Shown piece by piece: positions 1-7,257 of a stretch of DNA of 12,627 bases. The translations under genes were made by a program, and so were the position numbers. The number at the start of each line of letters is the position of its first letter. The first letter of the stretch is position 1. The stretch spans positions 1-12,627 of the forward strand of contig QMQC01000020.1 of assembly GCA_003648875.1 (NCBI GenBank), in the 5' to 3' direction. Origin of the DNA: Actinomycetota bacterium. GTDB taxonomy: Bacteria; Actinomycetota; Acidimicrobiia; Spongiisociales; UBA5794. The notes under the pieces are model-generated. The model was not told the origin of the DNA. It worked only from the letters and a program-made list of their open reading frames with translations, and ran no database searches.

Positions 1-2414
1 AGCCTGAACTCGCACCGTTCTTCGAATCTGTAGGTGAGAGATCCCTCCATTAATTCGGCAAGTGTTAGCGAGACGGTCAAGCCCAGACCGACCGATCCGG
101 GCAACACAGCAGACTTGTGAGCACGTTCGTACGCTACGAAGACACGGTCATGGTCCTCTGATGGGATTCCATCACCATCATCGATCACCTCGACGGCCCA
201 TGTCCCTGGCTCCTTGGACGTGACGATCTCGATATTCGGACCACCGTATCGCAACGCATTCGTGATGAGGTTCCTGAGGATTTGGCGAACCCTGATCGGA
301 TCAGCGGTTACGTTGCTGGAAGACGTGTGCACCACGATGGAGGACGCTCCCGTATCGCTGAATCCTGCAAGCACACCGTCGATCTCACGGTCGAGGCTGA
401 CAGGCACATGGCGTACGGCGACGTTCCCGATGTTCGACTGTGCGGCCACGAGAAGGTCGTCGATGAGATCCGACATATCGCGGCTCTGCTCAACCAACAA
501 GGATGTGAATTCGCCGAGTTCGTCATCGTTGAGATTCATCCATCGTTCGCTGAGTTCGTGAGCCATGCCTGTCACCACGGTGAGCGGCGTTCGGAGCTCA
601 TGAGACACCGATGCGACGAAAGCGTCCTTGGATCTGAGGAGATCCTTCAGTCTGGTCTGCGCCACCGATCGGTCAATTGCCGCCGCAAGCACATTTGCCA
701 CAGATAGGAGGAAGTTGATGTCATCACCTGTAAACACTCGATCGTCAGCAGCCACCGCGATCAGAGTTCCGAAGTCCGTGTCAACACCGGGGACCATGAC
801 CGCTGCACAGGACTCGATGCCACGGTCTGCAAGCATGGGTGCTGCGAACCGGACTTCCGCATCAGTGCGCAGCACGACCGGTGCCGCAGTCATATGTGCA
901 CGATCGGCAACCGGCGTCACTGACTCCGGAGAGAGATCCAACCCGGCACCGGCTCCCGTCAACATGAAGTCACCCCCGGCCTGGCGCTGAAGGAGCACAA
1001 CACCCTCCGTTCCGAGGACATGAGCCACGAGCTCCGTTATGTCCCCGAGAACACCAGCAATGTCGTCCGAATCGAGAGCGATCTGTCCGATCGTCGCCGC
1101 GGCCTCCTGCTGGGCTGCCCTTGCCCACAGCTCATCCTCTATCGCCCGCCGACTGGTGATATCCACCATCGCACCCTCATAGACGACACCATCCTCGGTT
1201 TCGATGCGGCGCGACGTATCTCGGACCCAGATCGTCTGGCCGTCGAGTCGGTACATCCGCTGCTCGAACCCGACGACTACGTCGGAGTCCTCGAGCAACT
1301 GCGCAAGATGCTCCCTGTCTGCAATGTCCACGTACATTTCATTCGCAGAGAACTGGACCACGTCGGCCTCGGTCTCGGCACCGAAGAGCTCAAGGAGCGC
1401 GGCGTTCGCCTTGGTGATCGTTCCGTCCGGGAGAGATCGATACAGGGCGACAGGGATCTGCTCGAAGAACTGCTGATAGTCGTCTCTCGTCCGATCGAGG
1501 TCGATCTCGGCCCTTCGCTGTCCTGACCGATCACGCAGAGCGATCTGAAGCGCGAGATCTCTTCCATGGTGAATGACGCTGCACACGATGTCGACCCAGC
1601 ACTCGTCAGGACCAACGACATGCACGGAGAGGTTCTCCAGTGAAACCGATTCGAAGCGCTCGATGGCAGTGTGCATGCAGATCTGTAGTCTTTCGCGATC
1701 CGCCGGAGTCACCAGATCGACAAGGCTTAGTCCGACGAGGTCGGCGACCTGGCGATGCAAGAGTCGCTCAGCGGCTGCGTTCCCGTAAACGATCTTGGAG
1801 TCGATCTGGACGAGATAGGCCATCGGTGCTGTGTCCATGAGCCTGCGATATCGTTCGGAGCCCGTATCGGCAGCGACCGTAAGTCGATGGATGTAGCTGT
1901 CGATCGTGCGAAAGAGCAAATACGACCCGCCAAGGGCGAAGGTACGGGCGAAGAGGATGCCGATCTCCGTCACCTCGGATGGGGCGGCGACACCCGGTGC
2001 GACCAGGCCGGCAACAACAGCTCCTATCTTCGATAGCTCCAGACCGACCGCAAGGGCAGCAATCCGCTCGGCGCTCTTCGGCGGGCTCAGGAACACGGCG
2101 ACCGCGACTGATCCAAGGGCGAGGAACAGCGAGATTCCCGTGGCCCAGGGAAACATCAGCCAGATCACGTACGACACAATCAGATCGACGACGGCAGCGA
2201 AACGCAGACCCGCGTATCGGTGGTTCCGGCGGAGTATGTACGGCGTCCCGGCAGCCACCAGAACAGTCACCAGTCCTCCGATACGGGCCTGTGCGGAGAC
2301 GGAGGGCGCGAGGAGTATCGGAACACCTGCAACGATGTATACCGCCACGCGGATACGAAGCAGCGATCCGACGAGTTTGTATCGCTCGCTTGGTTTGAAG
2401 AGGCCTGAGGACAT
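1..2414 (-). CDS. Membrane-bound hybrid-sensing histidine kinase (polytopic N-terminus, PAS-PAS-GAF-HisKA-HATPase), C-terminus cut by window edge
   Basis: An open frame of about 804 codons runs from ATG at 2414 off the left edge. Residues 1-165 are very hydrophobic, about six membrane segments. Two PAS domains follow, about 185-300 (RYRRLMDTAPMAYLVQI) and 308-430 (FFEQIPVALYRSLPDGTI), then a GAF domain at about 445-580. The dimerisation/phosphoacceptor helix contains SVSHELRTPLTV with His605. The ATPase domain shows the N box (RNLITNALRYGG, Asn719), G1 box (DDGDGIP, about 744-750) and G2 box (GSVGLGLTVSL). The frame ends within the last strand of the ATPase fold, so probably only a few residues are missing. 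It should autophosphorylate His605 and pass phosphate to a response regulator, which is not in this window. The ligand cannot be told. The start is the first ATG after an upstream in-frame stop near 2570. No clear Shine-Dalgarno sequence precedes it, so the start is less certain than the gene. Confidence 0.93.
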   Translation of the reverse strand, partial: MSSGLFKPSERYKLVGSLLRIRVAVYIVAGVPILLAPSVSAQARIGGLVTVLVAAGTPYILRRNHRYAGLRFAAVVDLIVSYVIWLMFPWATGISLFLALGSVAVAVFLSPPKSAERIAALAVGLELSKIGAVVAGLVAPGVAAPSEVTEIGILFARTFALGGSYLLFRTIDSYIHRLTVAADTGSERYRRLMDTAPMAYLVQIDSKIVYGNAAAERLLHRQVADLVGLSLVDLVTPADRERLQICMHTAIERFESVSLENLSVHVVGPDECWVDIVCSVIHHGRDLALQIALRDRSGQRRAEIDLDRTRDDYQQFFEQIPVALYRSLPDGTITKANAALLELFGAETEADVVQFSANEMYVDIADREHLAQLLEDSDVVVGFEQRMYRLDGQTIWVRDTSRRIETEDGVVYEGAMVDITSRRAIEDELWARAAQQEAAATIGQIALDSDDIAGVLGDITELVAHVLGTEGVVLLQRQAGGDFMLTGAGAGLDLSPESVTPVADRAHMTAAPVVLRTDAEVRFAAPMLADRGIESCAAVMVPGVDTDFGTLIAVAADDRVFTGDDINFLLSVANVLAAAIDRSVAQTRLKDLLRSKDAFVASVSHELRTPLTVVTGMAHELSERWMNLNDDELGEFTSLLVEQSRDMSDLIDDLLVAAQSNIGNVAVRHVPVSLDREIDGVLAGFSDTGASSIVVHTSSSNVTADPIRVRQILRNLITNALRYGGPNIEIVTSKEPGTWAVEVIDDGDGIPSEDHDRVFVAYERAHKSAVLPGSVGLGLTVSLTLAELMEGSLTYRFEERCEFR

Positions 2415-2589
2415 TGAGTTTTCATCGGTCGCGTTGCACAGAAACTTGACCGATGGCGTGCCGGATTCCTGACACCAGACATCTGGCTCCGAAGCAGGTG
2501 CCTCTAGCGTTCTCGTGTTTGTGTGCCAGCGGCGACCAGCGGTCAGTCCTCTGTCGTGAGTCCTCTGTGATCAATCGTCTGAGGTCTCC
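2415..2589. other. Intergenic gap between the downstream LCP gene and the histidine kinase
   Basis: This gap is 175 bases. It must hold the kinase's promoter if the kinase is not cotranscribed with the LCP genes, but no convincing -35/-10 pair is visible. The 10-mer AGTCCTCTGT occurs twice, at 2545-2554 and 2559-2568, 14 bases apart (two heptamer steps). A small palindrome TGAGGTCTCCTCA lies at 2580-2592 over the LCP stop codon. It is too short, and lacks the T-run, to be called a terminator. Confidence 0.4.
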
Positions 2590-4221
2590 TCATGCATCGC
2601 ACTCGCTCTCGCCAGGTTCGACGATCTCGCCCGAGTCCAGGCCGGCAAAGACCCTGCTCACTTTGCTCCGGATCTTGCCGACATCTGGGATGGGGTGATA
2701 GAGATGGTCCCGCACCTCGAGCCAGTACGCGTGGGTGAATCCGATGGTCTGGATATCGTCGAAATCGAGGTTGGCTGCCGTGGCGATGATTTCGGATGCA
2801 AACGATCGGGGAATGTCCGTGACAACCGAGTTCTCCACGGCGTCCACGATTGCAGGGAAGGATCGAAGCAGCGTGAAGGGATCTGCCTTTGCTGCCACCC
2901 CTCTCAACATGCAGCGCTGCCGTTCCATCCGTGCATAGTCACTCGAACCCTTCCGAGCTCTTGCATAGGCGAGTGCTTGGGGGCCGTCGAGATGATTCCA
3001 CCCCACGTCGACGTCCACCTTGGCCCACGGATCACCCTCCCTTGGTGGAGACACTTCCGATTGGAGGGGTTGGAGCACGTTCACGTCGATGCCACCAATG
3101 GCGTCAACGAGATCAACGAATGCGGCCATGTCAACGAGCATGTAGTAGTCGATGTTGACTCCCATGAGCCCCTCGATCACATCACGCAGTGCTGCCATCC
3201 CCGGATCGATCTCGTTCGGATACGTTCGGGTCCACCTCCGCGTGAATGGGTAGATCGAGTTCATCTGCTCGGGGAAGCACTTGCAGCTCTCCCACTCAGG
3301 TACCTCCTCACCTTCACCGACAGGTTCAGGCTCAGGAGCGAGGCTCTTCTCATGGTCCACGAAGGCGTCCTCGAACCTCTTCGGGAGAGGGATCGATCCG
3401 AGGTTGCGCGGGAAACTGAAGAGGGCTGCTCTTCCTGTTCCCGTGTGTATCGATGCCACGATCATTGAATCCGTTCTCAGTCCTCCTCGCCCCGGCCCGG
3501 CATCACCACCAGCGATGAGAATCGTGATCCGTCGCTCGCCGACGCGGTCATTGAACGGCAGGAACGGAGCCGGCTCGGGTGGGGTCCTGTTGCCCTCGAT
3601 CCTGATACGGGTGGTGATTGCGTCTGGATCCCACATGCTGTAGTCGAATACGGACGGGAATTCCGTTCCACTTGATCCTGAAGCTGGGTCGGGAACGATG
3701 TCAGCATCCGTTCCGATCGGGATGACGGGTTCGGAAGGTACCGTCGCATCGTCGGCCACGAACACGGCATCCACCAGGGAGAGAGCATCAAGCGTGTATC
3801 GCCCCACCACGAGATGTGGCACGACGACGACCATCGCAAGGATGAGGCCACCCACGGCGAGGGCCGTCGGCCCAGGTGAACGAGCAACATTCTTGTTCAC
3901 CAACAGGTACGCGTCCACCGCAGCTGTGCCTCTCCAAACCGCGGCGGCGACGTTGAGCCAGAAGAGACCCCACAACGCCGCTGGATCCAGCGCAGCGCCG
4001 ACGAGTCCCCTGAGAGAGAGATCAACCGCAACGACGCCGACGGCGAGCACGACGACGATAGGTGACAACCACACAAGCCCACGAAGGAAGCGGCGTGCGT
4101 ATGCCTGACCGAGACCTGGAACAATGACGCTCAGCGCGCCAGCGATCCATGGACCAACTGCCCTCGACCTGCGATCTTCCTCCGTCGAATGTCGATTGTC
4201 ATTTGCGGCCACGGTCGCCAT
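2590..4221 (-). CDS. LCP (LytR-CpsA-Psr) family cell-wall polymer ligase, downstream paralog
   Basis: LCP proteins transfer undecaprenyl-linked glycopolymers (teichoic acid, arabinogalactan or capsule type) to peptidoglycan on the outer face of the membrane. The protein has 543 residues with an N-terminal region of about four membrane segments (about 22-140), beginning with PGLGQAY at 35-41, then a spacer and an external LCP domain from about 230. Family landmarks are RTDSMIVASI (Arg249, Asp251), FSFPRN (Arg272) and YARARKGSSDYARMERQR with Arg421, Arg423, Asp428, Arg431 and Arg435. The start at 4221 was chosen because AAGGGG lies 4 bases upstream and the length then equals that of the paralog. 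An ATG 63 bases further upstream is possible. The only four cysteines (313, 315, 437, 541) match the paralog exactly. It lies 90 bases after the paralog on the same strand, probably in one transcript. The polymer substrate is unknown. Confidence 0.93.
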   Translation of the reverse strand: MATVAANDNRHSTEEDRRSRAVGPWIAGALSVIVPGLGQAYARRFLRGLVWLSPIVVVLAVGVVAVDLSLRGLVGAALDPAALWGLFWLNVAAAVWRGTAAVDAYLLVNKNVARSPGPTALAVGGLILAMVVVVPHLVVGRYTLDALSLVDAVFVADDATVPSEPVIPIGTDADIVPDPASGSSGTEFPSVFDYSMWDPDAITTRIRIEGNRTPPEPAPFLPFNDRVGERRITILIAGGDAGPGRGGLRTDSMIVASIHTGTGRAALFSFPRNLGSIPLPKRFEDAFVDHEKSLAPEPEPVGEGEEVPEWESCKCFPEQMNSIYPFTRRWTRTYPNEIDPGMAALRDVIEGLMGVNIDYYMLVDMAAFVDLVDAIGGIDVNVLQPLQSEVSPPREGDPWAKVDVDVGWNHLDGPQALAYARARKGSSDYARMERQRCMLRGVAAKADPFTLLRSFPAIVDAVENSVVTDIPRSFASEIIATAANLDFDDIQTIGFTHAYWLEVRDHLYHPIPDVGKIRSKVSRVFAGLDSGEIVEPGESECDA

Positions 4222-4310
4222 GAATCCCCTTGGACCGTCTGTGCCATCAACGGTAACGCCTTGCGGAAAATGCGGGTGGAACAAATTTCAGGAGACAAGG
4301 GTCAGAGTTG

Positions 4311-5942
4311 CTAGATCCGACACTCGCTGTCATCGCCTGTGTCGAATTCGGTATCAGCCTCAGCGTTCAGCGCCCACCGCACCATGGCATGGATACGAAG
4401 AAGGTCTGGCGTCGGCTTCCCCCTGTGATCAAGAATCGGTGTGTAGAACGGCGGTACGAATCCGACCGTGGCAATGTCGCTGAAGTCGAGGGACGAACCG
4501 CGTCTGAGCAATCCTGGAAGGAACTGGATCGGAATGTCTGTTCTCACGGACGAACCCACGGCTTCTGCGATTCCCGAGAATCGAAGAGCGATCGTCAATC
4601 CATCAGCCTGGGCCGCCACGGCCTTAAGCAAACACCGCTGTCGTTTCATGCGCGTGTAGTCCGAGACAGATTTTCGCTCCCTCACGTACGCAAGCGCTTC
4701 GTGTCCATTGAGACGATTCCAACCAGGGCTGATATCGACCTCTATCCAATCCTCGCCCTCCCTCGCGGGCGAGACTTCCGTCTGCACGCGACCCGTAACG
4801 TACACACGAACACCCCCGAGCACATCGACGAGGCTCACGAATCCCGACATGTTGACCATCGCGTAGTAGTCGATCTCAAGTCCGAGCATGATCTCAAGTG
4901 TGTCGCGAAGAGCCGCAAGGCCCGGGTCTGCTTCGTCTGGGTATGTATCGACCCACTTACGCGTGTACGGGTAGATGGCATTGATTTGGTCAGGGAAACA
5001 ATGACAGGGTTCAAACTGGTCTGGTTCACCGTCGCCGTCTTCGTCTGTCCACAGTCTTCTCTCGTCCCACGGCGTGAGACTCTTCTCGAGATCCACAAAA
5101 GCCGTCGACCATTCCTGCGGCAGGGGCGTATGGGTCATGTTTCGCGGGATGCCGAAGACCGCTGACTTGCCTGTGTCGGTGTCGAATGTCGCCACCATGA
5201 TGCTGTCCGTTCGATTGCTTGACCTCCCAGGACCGCCGTCTCCGCCGACAAGCAGAATCGTGATACGGCTGACACCGTCATAGTCAGCGCCGAGCAATGT
5301 TCCAAGGGGCTTGGGCTGGGGATCAGTCGTCCGCGGTGGAAGCGCCACCGCGTCCGGATCGCCGACACCCTCGGTGAACAGCATGCTACGCGGTGTCTGG
5401 CTCCGCCTTGTCGTAGTGACGGACGCAGGATCGACTACCTCGAACGTGATCGCATCGCCGGCCTGGGGCGCTTCAGCTGGCGCCGGATCATCGAGAACAA
5501 CAACAGGAGCGACCTCGTCCGATACGAATACCTGATCGAGTGCGTACGCGGCGTCGAGCGTGTATCTCGCAATGAGGAGGTGCGGTACCGCAACGAGGAA
5601 ACCCAACAGAAGCACGGTCATCAAGGTCCACGCGCTGTGGTGCCCCTTGCTGAACCTGTACGGATCCACAACAGCGGCAACTCGCCACACGACGATGACC
5701 AGATTGGCCACGAGGATGCCACGAAGAACACCAGGTGTCACAAGAACACCGAGAAGCTCGAAACTCGACATCCGAATCGCAATGACAACAATGCCGATGA
5801 GGGCAATCGCTGGGACAGCCATCGCAGCGGCGCTCCACCAACGACCGAGGTACCCGTGACCGAGTCCGGGAAAAACCGCACCAAGCGCCGCGGCGGTAAC
5901 CCCGGATCGCTCCTCGGCCACTTGTCCCCTGGTCTCGGTCAT
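4311..5942 (-). CDS. LCP (LytR-CpsA-Psr) family cell-wall polymer ligase, upstream paralog
   Basis: This is a tandem duplicate of the gene at 2590-4221, also 543 residues. Residues 15-125 form about four membrane segments starting with FPGLGHGYLGR. The external LCP domain runs from about 225, with NRTDSIMVATF (Arg244, Asp246), FGIPRN (Arg267) and YVRERKSVSDYTRMKRQR (Arg421, Arg423, Asp428, Arg431, Arg435). A Cys-x-Cys-Phe-Pro motif (Cys313, Cys315) sits in an insert before INAIYPYTRKW. Cys437 and Cys541 complete four cysteines shared by position with the paralog. From about residue 310 to the end the two align without gaps by eye. ATG at 5942 is preferred over TTG at 5948, because TAGCCT sits at -12 to -7 from this ATG, the spacing expected of a leaderless promoter. 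An array of 7-bp repeats lies directly upstream. The two copies may be specialised for different polymers, which is inference. Confidence 0.93.
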   Translation of the reverse strand: MTETRGQVAEERSGVTAAALGAVFPGLGHGYLGRWWSAAAMAVPAIALIGIVVIAIRMSSFELLGVLVTPGVLRGILVANLVIVVWRVAAVVDPYRFSKGHHSAWTLMTVLLLGFLVAVPHLLIARYTLDAAYALDQVFVSDEVAPVVVLDDPAPAEAPQAGDAITFEVVDPASVTTTRRSQTPRSMLFTEGVGDPDAVALPPRTTDPQPKPLGTLLGADYDGVSRITILLVGGDGGPGRSSNRTDSIMVATFDTDTGKSAVFGIPRNMTHTPLPQEWSTAFVDLEKSLTPWDERRLWTDEDGDGEPDQFEPCHCFPDQINAIYPYTRKWVDTYPDEADPGLAALRDTLEIMLGLEIDYYAMVNMSGFVSLVDVLGGVRVYVTGRVQTEVSPAREGEDWIEVDISPGWNRLNGHEALAYVRERKSVSDYTRMKRQRCLLKAVAAQADGLTIALRFSGIAEAVGSSVRTDIPIQFLPGLLRRGSSLDFSDIATVGFVPPFYTPILDHRGKPTPDLLRIHAMVRWALNAEADTEFDTGDDSECRI

Positions 5943-5948
5943 AGTCAA

Positions 5949-5954
5949 AGGCTA
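5949..5954 (-). promoter_or_regulatory. Putative -10 element of a leaderless promoter for the upstream LCP gene
   Basis: Read on the minus strand the sequence is TAGCCT, a TAnnnT hexamer at -12 to -7 from the ATG at 5942. That spacing would start the transcript at or next to the A of the start codon, as is common in actinobacteria. An overlapping TATAGC lies two bases further upstream. There is no Shine-Dalgarno sequence and no clear -35 box. The heptamer array begins only 4 bases beyond this element, so the -35 region falls inside repeats. Confidence 0.4.
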
Positions 5955-5957
5955 TAC

Positions 5958-6041
5958 CAGAATTCAGATATCAGATATCAGATATCAGAAGTCGGAAGAA
6001 CGTAGTACGTAGTACGAGATCAGGAGTACGAAGTCCGAAAG
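5958..6041. repeat. Degenerate 7-bp tandem repeat array, 12 units
   Basis: Twelve consecutive heptamers fit one register from 5958: CAGAATT, three CAGATAT, CAGAAGT, CGGAAGA, two ACGTAGT, ACGAGAT, CAGGAGT, ACGAAGT and CCGAAAG. A rough consensus is (A/C)(A/C)G-A-A-G-T, with G at position 3 in every unit. The array fills most of the gap between the upstream LCP gene (start 5942) and the M23 peptidase gene (stop 6089-6091), and covers the -35 region of the LCP gene. It resembles the short tandem heptamer repeats known from cyanobacteria in form only; no sequence relationship is claimed. Confidence 0.8.
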
Positions 6042-6055
6042 CAAGTGGAGCGAGC

Positions 6056-6095
6056 GATATGAACCGAGCGAAGCGAGCTTCGCTTCGTTCATATC
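6056..6095. repeat. Long imperfect inverted repeat over the M23 stop codon
   Basis: The arms are 6056-6074 and 6077-6095, 19 bases each, with 17 of 19 positions paired and a 2-base centre. The outer part GATATGAAC pairs perfectly, and the inner part is built from GAGCGAAGC-type units. The right arm includes the stop codon of the M23 gene (6089-6091). RNA from either strand would fold into a strong hairpin. No T-run follows on either strand, so it could be a factor-independent terminator variant, an mRNA 3'-end stabiliser or a mobile repeat. I cannot choose between these. Confidence 0.7.
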
Positions 6096-7117
6096 ATTCC
6101 CAGAGCTGACTTCGTTCGGGGACCCACGAGGCCATCGGCCCAGAGACTCGTGTACTTCTGGAAGGAGATCACAGCGCGCAGCGTCAGCGGTCCGAATATG
6201 CCGTCCGCAAGACCAGCGTTGAAGCCTTGCTCGTTGAGATTCGATTGGAGATCACGAACCGAGTCCCCCCGCGATCCAGCTGAGAGCACCTCCCCAGTGT
6301 CGTCCTTGTGGTTGAGACCTGCGAGGGCGGCCTTCGTCGACCGACCAACCACTCCATCCACACCCAGGCCGAAGCTTGCCTGGAAGGCCTCAACCGCCGC
6401 CTCTGTCAAGGGCCCAAACCTGCCATCGACTCCACCAACCGGGAATCCGAGGCCTTCAAGTCCATCCTGCAACGCCCGCACATCTGCACCATGGAGTCCA
6501 CGGCTCAGCAGTCTGGCCCCACCCAGAATCGGATCTCTTGGACCGGTGCCAACATCGTTTCCGCCAGCCTTCACGAGTGAGCTGTATGGGTTGACGACGG
6601 TGCCAGATGGATCTCGTAACTCGAAGTGAATGTGCGGGGCAGTGTTCTCGGCGTTGCCACTGTCTCCCACCCAGGCAATGTGCTGGCCAGCCTCGACGCG
6701 GATGCCGGGTTTGATGGCCCGCTTGATCCCCCACCCCTTGCCGTCGTCGGTGCCGGTTGTGTCGTTGTCGAGGTGGATGTACCAGCTCTCCCACCCATCA
6801 TCGTGTCGAATCACCAGCGTGCAACACCGTTCACGATTGAGGTCGTCTGGCCGACTTGACCAATTCACAAGCCGGACAACACCAGCACCTACCGCAACGA
6901 CGGGCGTCATCTTGTCCGCCATGATGTCCTGGCCCGTGTGAAACCCATGGGACCGACCGGCCCAGAACGTGTCTGAGAAGTGATGCTCTCCGTCGACGGG
7001 GAATACCAGGTCGACATCGACATCCTCCCCCAAGTCGCGAGCGAGGACAGCACCAGGCATCGAAGCGACAAGCGCGACAGCGGTACAAATCACGACGAGA
7101 ATCCTTTTCCAACCCAT
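6089..7117 (-). CDS. Secreted M23 family metallopeptidase with two C-terminal peptidoglycan-binding domains
   Basis: This 342-residue protein is a likely peptidoglycan endopeptidase (LytM-like). Residues 1-26 form a signal peptide (MGWKRILVVICTAVALVAS, likely cleavage after VLA at 24-26). The M23 domain spans about 36-185 and keeps the zinc ligands and catalytic histidine: GFHTGQD (His60, Asp64), YIHLD (His115) and HIHFEL (His162, His164). All expected residues are present, so an active enzyme is likely, although some M23 proteins are only activators or scaffolds. Two PG_binding_1-type repeats follow, about 203-268 (GFPVGGVDGRFGPLTEAAV) and 278-342 (GFNAGLADGIFGPLTLRAV). The only mature cysteines are the adjacent pair Cys98-Cys99. 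TATACC and GATAAC lie within 20 bases upstream of the ATG, so the leader is short or absent. It lies between the PpiC and LCP genes, in repeat-filled gaps. Confidence 0.94.
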   Translation of the reverse strand: MGWKRILVVICTAVALVASMPGAVLARDLGEDVDVDLVFPVDGEHHFSDTFWAGRSHGFHTGQDIMADKMTPVVAVGAGVVRLVNWSSRPDDLNRERCCTLVIRHDDGWESWYIHLDNDTTGTDDGKGWGIKRAIKPGIRVEAGQHIAWVGDSGNAENTAPHIHFELRDPSGTVVNPYSSLVKAGGNDVGTGPRDPILGGARLLSRGLHGADVRALQDGLEGLGFPVGGVDGRFGPLTEAAVEAFQASFGLGVDGVVGRSTKAALAGLNHKDDTGEVLSAGSRGDSVRDLQSNLNEQGFNAGLADGIFGPLTLRAVISFQKYTSLWADGLVGPRTKSALGMI

Positions 7118-7154
7118 ACGGGGTTATCGGTATAGGCGCCATCACACTTAGAGA

Positions 7155-7182
7155 TTCGGATGCATCCGGCATCCGGCATCCG
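7155..7182. repeat. Heptamer tandem repeat GCATCCG x3 with adjoining palindrome
   Basis: GCATCCG is repeated perfectly at 7162, 7169 and 7176. The unit before it (TTCGGAT, 7155) creates the perfect 12-bp palindrome CGGATGCATCCG at 7157-7168. After a CTCGAGC step, the same 7-base register contains GGACCTC, GGCCTTC and GGACAGG (7190-7210). On the minus strand two of these read GAGGTCC and GAAGGCC, close to GAAGTCC in the array at 5958-6041. The repeat lies 38 bases upstream of the M23 start codon, a position comparable to the array upstream of the LCP gene. Confidence 0.75.
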
Positions 7183-7225
7183 CTCGAGCGGACCTCGGCC
7201 TTCGGACAGGGAGCGCAGCGACCGC

Positions 7226-7257
7226 CCGGTAAGCGAAGCGACCGGTAAGCGAAGCGA
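7226..7257. repeat. Perfect 16-bp tandem duplication touching the ppiC stop codon
   Basis: CCGGTAAGCGAAGCGA occurs at 7226-7241 and again at 7242-7257 with no gap, and ends exactly at the base before the PpiC stop codon (7258-7260). A decayed relative (GAGCGCAGCGACCG) precedes it at 7211-7224. The core AAGCGAAGCGA is shared with the inverted repeat at 6056-6095. On the minus strand the unit can form a small CCGGT/ACCGG hairpin beyond the gene end. Confidence 0.8.

Noticed and set aside
4222..4284. Upstream ATG at 4284 as start of the second LCP gene
   Set aside because: The extra 21 residues resemble nothing in the paralog. ATG at 4221 has AAGGGG upstream and makes both paralogs 543 residues long.
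2695..5165. Long plus-strand open frames (for example 2695-3468 and 4308-5165) opposite the LCP genes
   Set aside because: They mirror the minus-strand LCP genes, whose translations carry clear family motifs. The plus-strand products are His/Arg/Val-rich with no recognisable domain and no ribosome binding sites.
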